A stretch of 64,000 nucleotides of DNA from Paenibacillus sp. H1-7 (GTDB lineage Bacteria; Bacillota; Bacilli; Paenibacillales; NBRC-103111): NCBI RefSeq assembly GCF_022354825.1, contig NZ_CP031168.1:2977501-3041500 (forward strand). The letters are read 5' to 3'. The position numbers and the translations under genes are program-made. The notes under the pieces were generated by a model, which saw nothing but the letters and a program-made list of their open reading frames with translations, had not been told where the DNA came from and made no database searches. Positions 52,918 through 60,959 of the stretch are shown one piece after another. Each line of letters begins with the position of its first letter. Position 1 is the stretch's first letter.

Positions 52918-53046
52918 GATTTGGGAAGGGAAGCAGGAATGAGATTTCCGCATGATGCCGGAAATGGTCAATAGTCTCACGGAGGCCAAAGTCGAACGGT
53001 GCCTGGCATTGCTATTAGTAAGTATTGAAATTTGCAGCATCCGGTG

Positions 53047-53073
53047 GGATAGTAGATAAGTGGACTACTATCC
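53047..53073. promoter_or_regulatory. Perfect inverted repeat upstream of the Gfo/Idh gene
   Basis: GGATAGTAG (53047-53055) and CTACTATCC (53065-53073) are perfect 9-bp arms around a 9-nt spacer, 63 bp before the start codon. It could be an operator or a leader hairpin. Confidence 0.4.
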
Positions 53074-53135
53074 GATGGAGTTGCTGCTGCTACTTATTGT
53101 TGAGCAATCGTATCGGTTTATGGAGGAATAGCAGG

Positions 53136-54218
53136 ATGGACAAAATCAGATTCGGTATTATCGGCGGCGGCTGGAGGGCGAATTTCTACCTGACCATAGC
53201 CAAGGTGAGCCCCGAGCGGTTCGAGGTCGCCGGCGTCGTTGTAAGGGATGAGGCGAAAGCCGCTGCTTTCGCCGAGGAATGGCATGTTCCGGTCTACGGA
53301 ACATTGGACGAGCTGATCACGAACGGCTCTCCGTCGTTCGTGGTCGTTTCGGTCCCGTGGGCTGCCAGCCCCGGGATCCTGAAGCAGCTCGCGGAGCGGG
53401 GCGTGCCCGCCTTGTCCGAGACGCCTCCGGCTCCGGACCTGGCAGGGCTTACGCAGCTCCACGCGGAGCTGACGCAGCTCGGCGCCCGAGTGCAGGTCGC
53501 CGAGCAGTACCCGCTGCAGCCGCTGCATGCGGCGCGGCAGGCTTGTATCGCTACGGGCCGGCTCGGCCGCGTATCGCAGGTGCAGGTATCCGTGGCCCAC
53601 GGGTACCACGGATTGGCCTTGATGCGCCGATGGCTCGGCATCGGCTTTGAGACGGCGGAGATTCGGGCGTTCGCCTACGAATCGCCTATCGTCAAGGGCC
53701 CTGGCCGGGCCGGGGCACCGGAAGCGGAGGAGATGGCGGTCTCGAAGCAGACGATCGCGACGCTGCGCTTCGAGAACGGGCAGCTCGGCATCTTCGATTT
53801 CACGGGAGATCAATATTTCTCCTGGATTCGCTCCAATCGGGTACTAATCCGCGGCGACCGCGGCGAAATCGTGAACGATACGATGACGTATCTGCAAGAT
53901 TACTTGACGCCTATCGAGCTGCCGCTCATCCGCAAAAACGCGGGAGAGAACGGGAATCTGGAGGGCTACTACCTGAAGGGCATTATGGCGGGGGAGCAAT
54001 GGGTGTATAAGAATCCGCTTGCTCCGGCAAGGCTTACGGACGACGAGCTTGCCGTAGCGTCCTGCCTGCTCCGCATGGACGAATATTTGCGGACCGGCCA
54101 ATCGTACTACAGCTTGGCGGACGCTTCGCAGGACCATTATTTGAACCTGCTCATTCAACAAGCGATTGCGAGCGGGGAGACGGTAGTATCGGTTCGCCAG
54201 CCTTGGGCGGGGGAATGA
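53136..54218 (+). CDS. Gfo/Idh/MocA family oxidoreductase
   Basis: This 360-aa dehydrogenase starts with the Rossmann motif IIGGGWRANF (residues 8-17). In place of the usual EKP motif it has SETPPAPDLAG near residue 95, so the lysine that normally follows is missing; this is a variant of the family. GGAGGAAT fits the ATG at 53136, whereas the frame from 53025 has no site. It follows the importer operon after 250 bp and has its own possible operator. Substrate probably a sugar or sugar derivative. Confidence 0.83.
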   Translation: MDKIRFGIIGGGWRANFYLTIAKVSPERFEVAGVVVRDEAKAAAFAEEWHVPVYGTLDELITNGSPSFVVVSVPWAASPGILKQLAERGVPALSETPPAPDLAGLTQLHAELTQLGARVQVAEQYPLQPLHAARQACIATGRLGRVSQVQVSVAHGYHGLALMRRWLGIGFETAEIRAFAYESPIVKGPGRAGAPEAEEMAVSKQTIATLRFENGQLGIFDFTGDQYFSWIRSNRVLIRGDRGEIVNDTMTYLQDYLTPIELPLIRKNAGENGNLEGYYLKGIMAGEQWVYKNPLAPARLTDDELAVASCLLRMDEYLRTGQSYYSLADASQDHYLNLLIQQAIASGETVVSVRQPWAGE

Positions 54219-54237
54219 GCGACCAATAAGCTGTTCA

Positions 54238-54273
54238 CTAAAATAAAAGAAGCCTGCTCATCAAGAGCAGGCT
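54238..54273 (-). terminator. Terminator of the nitric oxide synthase gene
   Basis: AGCCTGCTC and GAGCAGGCT arms (54251-54273) are followed on the minus strand by TTCTTTTATTTT. It lies just after the stop codon of the minus-strand gene. Confidence 0.7.
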
Positions 54274-54294
54274 ATAGAGCATTTCCCAACACTC

Positions 54295-55488
54295 TTATGG
54301 GCGTTGGGAGCTCATATGAAACGGGCAGCCTTGAATGGTTAGCCCGTTTTCCTTGTTCTCAGATTGGCCGCTAGGAACGTCCACCGACTTCTCCTCTGCG
54401 GAGTACGGCAGCGGCTGGTACGAATAATTCGGACTCAGCTCCCGTTCCGTAAAGTAATAGTCCCAGATCGGCGTTGCCGTTGGGGACATGGGAGGGATGA
54501 GCCAAGACCATTTGCCGTTCACCTCGCGTCCGGCATCGGCTTCCTGCCGCTGGAAGCGCATGAACTGCTCGCTCGCGGTATGATGATCGACGATGCTGAC
54601 GCCCCGGCTTTTGAAGGAATGAAGCACCGCGGCATTCAGCTCTACCAGCGCCCGGTCCTTCCACAGCGAAGCGTTGGTCGACCGGTCCAGCCCCATCAGG
54701 TCGGCGATGGCCGGCAGCTGATTGTAGCGGGTTACGTCCGACAGGTTGCGTGCTCCGATTTCCGTTTCCATGTACCAGCCGTTGAATGGGGCCGCGGTAT
54801 ATTGGATTCCTCCGATTTCTAGCCGCATATCGGAAATGATCGGAACCGCGTACCACCTAAGACCGAGCCCGGCGAAGCGCTCGATCGCAGGATGGATTAA
54901 CGGTACCTCCAGCACAAGCTCTGAGGGGATCCTGAACCACTTCGGCTGCTTGCCGTCGATCTGCACGACTAGCGGCAAAACATCGAACGGTGTCCGGGCG
55001 CCCTCCCAACCGAGCTGAAGGCACTGCTTGGTAAATTCGACGGAGGCGGGATCGCCGACAATTCCGTCTTCAGTCTCATATCCGGCGTACCGGATGAGCT
55101 GATGGTTCCATATGCGAACGTGCCGGGCATGCGAGGCTGGAGCAAACACGGTGATCGACGGGCGTATGCGTCCGTTGTTCGTGGCAAAGCCGATATGCCG
55201 CATTAACGCTTGCGCGATGAGTTCTTCATCATCGAGCGCCCGCTCATCGAACACCTCAAGTGTAGGCCAGAACAGCCGGCCTATGCAGCGCGCATTATTT
55301 CTCCAAGCAGCCCTGGCACCGTATTGAAGCTCTTCGTATGTGTGCCGATACGTTCCTGTTTCTTCTACGCTATTGATAATTTCATCTATTCGCCGCTCCG
55401 CTTCCTCAGGCGTTTTGCCTAATTCCGCGCAGCAGGAACGGATGAAGGCAACGGCCTCATCCAGTACTTTTTGCTTATCGCTTGCCAT
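54295..55488 (-). CDS. nos: Bacterial nitric oxide synthase oxygenase
   Basis: This is a 397-aa haem enzyme that makes nitric oxide and citrulline from arginine. The haem-ligating Cys68 lies in WRNNARCIGRLFW, and the arginine-binding Glu is in NGWYMETEIGARN near 260. PLIHP and the C-terminal WLIPPMSPTATPIWDYY segment match bacterial NOS. There is no reductase domain, as in other Bacilli, so generic cellular reductases supply electrons. A TTG in frame at 55512 is less likely than the ATG at 55488. A cysteine-containing tail of about 25 residues follows the family core. It is divergent from a TetR regulator and probably monocistronic. Confidence 0.93.
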   Translation of the reverse strand: MASDKQKVLDEAVAFIRSCCAELGKTPEEAERRIDEIINSVEETGTYRHTYEELQYGARAAWRNNARCIGRLFWPTLEVFDERALDDEELIAQALMRHIGFATNNGRIRPSITVFAPASHARHVRIWNHQLIRYAGYETEDGIVGDPASVEFTKQCLQLGWEGARTPFDVLPLVVQIDGKQPKWFRIPSELVLEVPLIHPAIERFAGLGLRWYAVPIISDMRLEIGGIQYTAAPFNGWYMETEIGARNLSDVTRYNQLPAIADLMGLDRSTNASLWKDRALVELNAAVLHSFKSRGVSIVDHHTASEQFMRFQRQEADAGREVNGKWSWLIPPMSPTATPIWDYYFTERELSPNYSYQPLPYSAEEKSVDVPSGQSENKENGLTIQGCPFHMSSQRP

Positions 55489-55568
55489 GCTGCCATTCCT
55501 GCTTTCCGTCAATATATCGCTCGTCTTTACTATACTTCATTTTAGGCCGTTCAGGCTACTTTCAGGGT

Positions 55569-55597
55569 TTGACAAGCCACAAGACGGGAGCTATGAT
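55569..55597 (+). promoter_or_regulatory. Promoter of the tetR-like gene
   Basis: TTGACA (55569-55574) and TATGAT (55592-55597) are 17 bp apart, 35 bp upstream of the chosen start. Confidence 0.7.
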
Positions 55598-55632
55598 GAT
55601 GGAAAACCGACCTGTAATAAGGAGTGAAAGGA

Positions 55633-56232
55633 TTGCCGCGTAATGTCGAAAGAGACCTGGAGGCGCGAAAGGAACGGTGCCAGCAAATTTTGTCCGTTGC
55701 CGTAGAGCTTTTTGCCACCAAAGGTCTTGACGCAACCAAAATTTCCGATATTGCAGCCAAGGTAGGAATCAGCCATGGCCTTGTGTATAACTATTTTAAA
55801 TCCAAGGAAGAAATTTATGCCTCGCTCATCAATATGAACCTGAACAGCTTGAAGGAGCATCTGGATCAAGTGGCTACGCTGCCGGCAGGGCCTCTGGAGA
55901 AGCTGTCTCTTCTGGCCGACAACCTGCTAAGGCACAAATGGGATGATGCCCTGTTCCATCAAATTTTCGTCGATCAGATTATGACATCGGACACGATTCC
56001 GGAGGAGCTGAAGCAATCGGTGCGGCGCGGCATATCGGATAACGTCGATAAAGTGGCCGACCTGTTCGCCGAAGGCCAGAGGGCCGGAGTCATTCTCGAG
56101 GGAGATCCGCGGGATCATTCGTTATTTTTTCTATCCTATATTCAAGTATCCACAGCATGCGAACGTCACGGTCTATACGTCAGGTCGAAGCCGGAGACGG
56201 TGATGAGGTATTTTTTGAATAAGCGTAGTTAA
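55633..56232 (+). CDS. TetR family transcriptional regulator
   Basis: This 199-aa repressor has the N-terminal TetR helix-turn-helix (ILSVAVELFATKGLDATKISDIAAKVGISHGLVYNYFKSKEE, residues about 20-60, written here only as family evidence in part: VGISHGLVYNYF) and a C-terminal ligand-binding helical domain. AAGGAG fits a TTG at 55633; a GTG at 55624 lies inside the site. It precedes an MFS efflux gene by 187 bp, and a palindromic operator lies in front of that gene. It is probably released from DNA by the pump substrate. Confidence 0.88.
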   Translation: MPRNVERDLEARKERCQQILSVAVELFATKGLDATKISDIAAKVGISHGLVYNYFKSKEEIYASLINMNLNSLKEHLDQVATLPAGPLEKLSLLADNLLRHKWDDALFHQIFVDQIMTSDTIPEELKQSVRRGISDNVDKVADLFAEGQRAGVILEGDPRDHSLFFLSYIQVSTACERHGLYVRSKPETVMRYFLNKRS

Positions 56233-56246
56233 GCAGCAACAGCTAA

Positions 56247-56280
56247 GTCAATCGGACCTTTGGGCCGGTTGGCTTTTTTT
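56247..56280 (+). terminator. Terminator after the tetR-like gene
   Basis: AGTCAATCGGACC and GGGCCGGTTGGCT form an imperfect stem with a TTT loop, followed by seven T. Confidence 0.65.
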
Positions 56281-56321
56281 GTGAACGTTTCAGAAAAATT
56301 TTTTATAACAAAATTCACAAC

Positions 56322-56336
56322 TTGACTCAAAGTCAA
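56322..56336. promoter_or_regulatory. Palindromic TetR-type operator before the MFS efflux gene
   Basis: TTGACTCAAAGTCAA is a perfect 6+3+6 palindrome of the type bound by TetR regulators, and its left arm could be a -35 box. It lies 84 bp before the efflux gene. Confidence 0.6.
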
Positions 56337-56419
56337 TTTATAGATTAATGTTGTATAGTAACCCGTCGCATAAGCAGATAAAGAGATAGGAAGCTATAGA
56401 AAAAGGAGAGAACCATGCG

Positions 56420-57631
56420 ATGAATTCAGCTCAAAACCGAAAATCCCCGCTCATCCTGCTCATGGCGAACATGTTCATAGCAATGCTCGGGATCGGTCTT
56501 ATTATTCCGGTGCTGCCCGAGTTTTTAAAGGAATTCGGCGCCGGCGGCAAGACGGCAGGATATTTGGTGGCGGCCTTCGGGCTTACCCAATTTCTGTGCT
56601 CGCCGATTGCAGGGGAATGGTCCGATAAATATGGACGCAAAATTATGATTGTAGCAGGCTTGGCCTTATTTACGTTATCGAACTTCTTGTTCGCCGCGGC
56701 GTCGGAAGTGTGGGTATTGTACTTGTCCCGGCTGTTCGGCGGAGTTGGAGCGGCAGCGATGATCCCTTCCATTATGGCCTATATCGCCGATGTAACCACT
56801 GAGGAAAAGAGAGGGAAGGGGCTGGGATTGCTTGGAGCGGCGATGTCGCTCGGCTTTGTTATCGGCCCGGGTATCGGCGGCTTTTTGGCGGAGCTCGGCT
56901 TGCGCACTCCGTTCTATGTATCCGCAGGGGTAGGGGCTCTGGCGATGATTTCTACGCTGATTTTCCTTCCGGAATCGTTGACTGCCGAGACGCGGTTGGC
57001 TAACCGGAACAAGGTGATCAAGCGCGAAAACATTTTCGCCCAGTTCTCCCAGTCGTTCAAGGCGCCTTATTTCATATTATTACTGCTGGTATTTGCCTTG
57101 ACGTTCGGTCTGGCCAATTTCGAAGCGATTTTTCCATTGTTCGTCGATCAGAAATATGCTTTTACAGCCAGAGACATTTCGATTCTGATCACGGTCGGAG
57201 CGTTAATTGGAGCCATTATTCAGGCCGTTCTTATCGATAAGCTCATCCGCCGCTTCGGCGAACGAACGCTTATTAACGTAACCTTCCTGCTATCCGCGGC
57301 GTCGATGGTCCTGATGCTGCTGTCAGGTAACTTCTGGTATATTTTGCTTGTTACCTTGTTCTTCTTCACCTTTACTTCGATCATGAGACCTGCGATCAAT
57401 ACGCTGCTGTCCAAAATGGCCGGTGAAGAGCAAGGCTTCGTAGCCGGGATGAACAATGCTTACATGAGTCTTGGCAATATTTTCGGACCTGCGCTAGCCG
57501 GTATTTTGTTCGATGTCTATATCGACATTCCTTATTTGTTCGGCGCAGTGATTTTGCTAGGAAGCTTCGTCATCTCTTTCTACTGGGGCAAAAGAAGAGG
57601 CGTCAGAACCCAGGTTCAAAGCGAGATGTAA
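56420..57631 (+). CDS. MFS multidrug efflux transporter
   Basis: This 403-aa drug:H+ antiporter has 12 hydrophobic helices. The loop 2-3 motif GEWSDKYGRKIM is near residue 70, and LGLLGAAMSLGFVIGPGIGG near 133 is the antiporter motif C of drug exporters. It is in the TetA/NorA-like branch. AGGAGAG fits the ATG. Its expression is probably controlled by the upstream TetR regulator through the palindrome at 56322-56336. Drug specificity is not readable. Confidence 0.88.
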   Translation: MNSAQNRKSPLILLMANMFIAMLGIGLIIPVLPEFLKEFGAGGKTAGYLVAAFGLTQFLCSPIAGEWSDKYGRKIMIVAGLALFTLSNFLFAAASEVWVLYLSRLFGGVGAAAMIPSIMAYIADVTTEEKRGKGLGLLGAAMSLGFVIGPGIGGFLAELGLRTPFYVSAGVGALAMISTLIFLPESLTAETRLANRNKVIKRENIFAQFSQSFKAPYFILLLLVFALTFGLANFEAIFPLFVDQKYAFTARDISILITVGALIGAIIQAVLIDKLIRRFGERTLINVTFLLSAASMVLMLLSGNFWYILLVTLFFFTFTSIMRPAINTLLSKMAGEEQGFVAGMNNAYMSLGNIFGPALAGILFDVYIDIPYLFGAVILLGSFVISFYWGKRRGVRTQVQSEM

Positions 57632-58000
57632 TGAGAACCACCTAATGTGTTGAGGGCACATGCCCTTGACATTACTTTACAAACAGAGTAAGGTAAAACC
57701 AACAATGATTGAGAGGGTGACCTTTAAGCCGATGAAGTATTAATCCTTTTTCCAAGAACAAAATCATCGTTCGATACTAAAACGAAATGATGTTTCTGGA
57801 TAGGGATACGTGTCGGCTTTTTCAGGTAAAGGAAACCCCAACGGTACTGCAGGTCTGCACGATGTGTGGACTAGGATTGATTGTTCCTTGTTAAGCTCAA
57901 GGGAACTGTTCAATGATGTATGCACAGTTGCGGTTGTCTTACGCATGAAAAGCTCGTTTATCGATACCTCCTGTCCAGAAATGGAACAAGGAGGTTTTTT
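57632..58000 (+). promoter_or_regulatory. Leader with attenuator for the ABC-F gene
   Basis: A promoter (TTGACA 57666-57671, 17 bp, TAAGGT 57689-57694) gives a leader of about 300 nt. It holds a candidate 3-codon frame (ATGAAGTATTAA, 57732-57743) and a 35-codon frame (57787-57894). A GTTCCTTG/CAAGGGAAC hairpin lies at about 57883-57910. The leader ends in a hairpin with ACCTCC/GGAGGT ends (57966-57995), followed by TTTTTT and then immediately the ATG. The 3' arm is the Shine-Dalgarno sequence. This fits antibiotic-induced attenuation. Confidence 0.75.
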
Positions 58001-59599
58001 ATGTTATTGCTGGAAGCGAGACGAATCAAGCAAACGATCGGAGACCGGCTGCTGTTCGCAGCGGATATGCTTCGCATAGGAGAGCAGGACCGGATAGGCA
58101 TTGTAGGGCCAAACGGTGCGGGCAAAACGACACTGATGACACTGCTCGCGGGAGGAGCGGAGCCGGATGAAGGAACGGTTGCAACGAAGGCGGCGCGGCA
58201 AATGATACCTCAGCTAAAGCAGGAATCGGAGCAAGGCTCGGTACGGAGCGGCGGGGAAATTACCTCGATGTACATTGAGAGGGCTTTTGACGCTATGCCG
58301 GACATTTTGTTCGCCGATGAGCCCACGATGCACCTGGATATCGAGGCGATCAAGGATTTGGAGCAAAAGTGCATCCGCTATAAAGGGGCGATCGTCCTTA
58401 TTTCTCACGACCGGACCTTTCTGGACAAAGTGTGCAGCGTCATCTGGGAAATCGCAGGGCAGAAGATCACGGTCTATAAGGGCAACTATACCGCGTACTA
58501 TGAGCAAAAGCAGCTGGAAGCAAGGCAGCACCAGGAGCGATTTGAAGAATATGTGCGGAAAAAAGCCGATCTGGAGCGCGCGATCCGTATAAAGCGGCAT
58601 AAGGCGGATACGATGCTGAAAGCCCCCAAGGGGACGAATACGTCGGAATGGAGGCTGGCCAAGGATAAAAAGGGCTCGACCCAGGCGGGCGTTCATCAGT
58701 CGATTAAAGCATTGGAGACTCGGATCGAGAAACTGGAAAAGGTAGAAAAGCCGCGCGAGGCTGCTCAGGTGAAAATCGATCTTCCCGGCAGTCCCGCTTA
58801 TAAAAATCAGACGGTCATCCGATTGGAGCGGCTCGAAGCCAAGGTAGGTTCTAGGCAGCTGTGGAAGGATGTATCACTTGGCATCCCATTCGGCGAGAAG
58901 GTTGCATTGATCGGTCCTAACGGCTCAGGCAAGACGACGCTTTTGAAAAAAATCGTGGCCCGTGAAGACGGCGTTGCGATCGCGCCAGGAGTCAAGCTCG
59001 GCTATTTCAGCCAAAACCTGGATATTTTGGACCGGGATGCTACAATCATGGACTGCGTTCTCGCATCGTCCGTTCAGCCGGATGCATTGGTGCGTACCGT
59101 ATTGGCACGGCTGTTGTTCACAGGGGACGATGTGTTCAAGAAAGTAGGCGTGCTGAGCGGAGGGGAGCGGGTTCGGGTTGCTTTGGCGAAAATATTTTTG
59201 AGCGACATCACGGTGCTCATTATGGATGAGCCGACCAATTTCCTTGATATTGAATCGGTTGAAGCGCTGGAGCAGCTGTTTATCGGCTACAGCGGCACGA
59301 TTCTGTTCGTCACGCATGACCGGATGTTCGTCGAACGGACGGCGACGCGAATCCTCGAGATTACGGCTGGCGCGATAGTCTCTTACGACGGTACGTACCG
59401 GGAGTATGCCGACAGCGGGAAGAAGCCGGGCGATCAGCGGAATGTTGACAGTGAAGAGCTGCTGACTGTCGAGATGAAGCTGACTGAGCTCGTGAGCAAG
59501 CTTGGCGAGCCGCTGCTTGCCGGTGAGAAGGAAGCGCTGGAGGAGCAGTTTCAGCGGATGGTACGGAGGCGGAAGGAGCTGCGGGCGAAGCTGCAGTAG
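58001..59599 (+). CDS. ABC-F ribosomal protection ATPase (VmlR/Msr/Vga-like)
   Basis: This is a 532-aa soluble protein with two ABC ATPase domains and no membrane helices. The first has GPNGAGKTTL near residue 38, RSGGE near 83 and a FADEPTMHLD Walker B near 105. The inter-domain linker (about 185-245) is charged and helical. The second has GPNGSGKTTLLKK near 308, LSGGERVR near 385 and MDEPTNFLDIE near 408. ABC-F proteins enter the ribosomal E site and displace antibiotics such as lincosamides, streptogramins A and pleuromutilins. AAGGAGG ends 6 bp before the ATG at 58001. Class VmlR-like is inferred from length and leader. Confidence 0.88.
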   Translation: MLLLEARRIKQTIGDRLLFAADMLRIGEQDRIGIVGPNGAGKTTLMTLLAGGAEPDEGTVATKAARQMIPQLKQESEQGSVRSGGEITSMYIERAFDAMPDILFADEPTMHLDIEAIKDLEQKCIRYKGAIVLISHDRTFLDKVCSVIWEIAGQKITVYKGNYTAYYEQKQLEARQHQERFEEYVRKKADLERAIRIKRHKADTMLKAPKGTNTSEWRLAKDKKGSTQAGVHQSIKALETRIEKLEKVEKPREAAQVKIDLPGSPAYKNQTVIRLERLEAKVGSRQLWKDVSLGIPFGEKVALIGPNGSGKTTLLKKIVAREDGVAIAPGVKLGYFSQNLDILDRDATIMDCVLASSVQPDALVRTVLARLLFTGDDVFKKVGVLSGGERVRVALAKIFLSDITVLIMDEPTNFLDIESVEALEQLFIGYSGTILFVTHDRMFVERTATRILEITAGAIVSYDGTYREYADSGKKPGDQRNVDSEELLTVEMKLTELVSKLGEPLLAGEKEALEEQFQRMVRRRKELRAKLQ

Positions 59600-59892
59600 C
59601 AAGTGGGTGTGGCAGGAGTATACCGGGATGATGGCTCTGTTGGCTTTGATAGAACCAGTGTAACCCCTTATTAGGGATCCTGATGGTTTGAATAGACAGA
59701 GTCAGTCAAACTAGTGGATCGTGGCAGAAGGGACCGTGACTTGCAGGACGTTCCGCTGCACGCACTGACACTGTTGACGCTATGGGAACGGACCGGAGTG
59801 GAAAGTACCTGGCAGGTTGCTCATGCCGTTCCTAAGTGTGTACTTCAGTACTGCAGACATTTTCCGAAAACATCGGGGTGGTGGGCAGACAA

Positions 59893-60125
59893 TACCGTAC
59901 AGCAGGCCGATCAGCAAATCACACTACTGACACTATCCGAACAAAACGGAATGAAAGACTAGGAATTGCCAGATAATCGATTCGTGGTTGGCCTATTAAG
60001 GGGATCGTATCAGAAAGTACCGTGCCGCGCTGCTGGATCAGCAAATCACACTACTGACACTACTCTAACAGACTGGGACGGAAGGACGAGAGTACCGGAT
60101 AATGGAGCAACCGATCTTGGTTGGC
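59893..60125 (+). repeat. Diverged tandem repeats
   Basis: Two units of about 105 bp (59893-59993 and 60019-60125) align over their length. Both start with ACCGT and contain an identical 27-bp block (59909-59935 and 60036-60062), then a shared GATAAT and TTGGTTGGC-like end. A third, more diverged unit begins near 59733. The repeat start of the third shares GATCGT-CAGAA-ACCGTG with the copy at 60003. Confidence 0.6.
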
Positions 60126-60252
60126 ATCAAAAGTAGTGGTTACCCGCATTGAGCTGATCGTACTACGACCAAATGGGGTTGACCTGCTACTATTGGTACA
60201 ATATCGCATACATGAGCATGTCAGAGTGTGCCTTTGATACTATTTCTTAACG

Positions 60253-60436
60253 AATCGGACCGTAGATCCGTTATTTGCCCCAAAACGGCCCGATTCCTCA
60301 AGTGATCGGACAACAGATCCGTTATTGAGCCATTTTGCTGGCCCTTTCTCGCAAAAAGCTCCGAATAACGGATCCAGTGTCCGATCGGGGAGCATTTTCG
60401 AGGCAAAATCAGGAAATAACGGATTTCCTGTCCGAT
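60253..60436. repeat. Composite palindromic repeat, copy B
   Basis: Four modules ATCGGAC-N4-GATCCGTTATT or reverse complement occur as two forward (60253, 60305) and two inverted copies (60364, 60414). Module spacing is 52, 59 and 50 bp, against 51, 58 and 52 bp in copy A at 45377. A shared CCCAAAACGGCCC block between modules appears in both copies. Confidence 0.8.
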
Positions 60437-60894
60437 GAGTTTACAAACATTAGCTGCAGCAACAAATAGTCCGGATCACAGCTGTCCCATCATCGAATGT
60501 TACAGAACGGCAAGGGTCACGCTCACTCCTGAAGGGTAATCTTATGCCATAGGCCATAAGATTGGGAATCCCAGTACTGCCGAAGCTGCAACGCCGAATC
60601 TCCCAGGCCGCTGCCGCTTCCTTGGAGCTTTCCGCTCAAATCGGCCAACAATTACTCTCGCTATTCCGAACCGGCCGAACGGATGATTCGGTATCCAACC
60701 GAATGAAGGCAATTTCCAAACATACAATAGATGGTGTGGCATGGCTCAACTCCGTTATATTGAGCAGGCAACGCATTTGAGAAGGTCCCATCATTAGCAT
60801 CAAACAAAGGGACCGCTGCTTCTCCCATTCGGCAGTCAGCCGGTATCGGATGGAAGGCAGAAAAGCGATGGACGCTCGGGAAAGGTTGTTTATT

Positions 60895-60922
60895 TTGCTG
60901 AGGTCCCTAAGGGTGGTACAAT
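60895..60922 (+). promoter_or_regulatory. Probable promoter of the ribokinase-family gene
   Basis: TTGCTG (60895-60900) and TACAAT (60917-60922) are 16 bp apart, about 38 bp before the coding start. Confidence 0.45.
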
Positions 60923-60959
60923 AAACGTAACTCGGATGGATGAGGGAGGGGAGACTGTT

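Larger units (their letters stand above)
59600..60959. other. Second repeat-rich non-coding island
   Basis: No gene is supported between the ABC-F and ribokinase-type genes. The stretch holds diverged repeats (59717-60125), including an exact 27-bp direct repeat, and a composite palindromic repeat (60253-60436). A CTTATG/CATAAG hairpin lies at 60541-60560. A 72-codon frame at 60562-60780 has no ribosome binding site. A probable promoter for the kinase is at 60895-60922. Confidence 0.6.

Noticed and set aside
59714..59962. 82-codon reading frame on the plus strand
   Set aside because: It covers diverged repeats, has no ribosome binding site or recognisable domain, and the second repeat unit is not open in the matching frame.
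60221..60406. 61-codon reading frame on the minus strand with DLRSD-type repeats
   Set aside because: It is another by-product of the composite repeat (copy B).
60562..60780. 72-codon reading frame starting with TTG
   Set aside because: No ribosome binding site and no recognisable family; kept only as part of the non-coding island.
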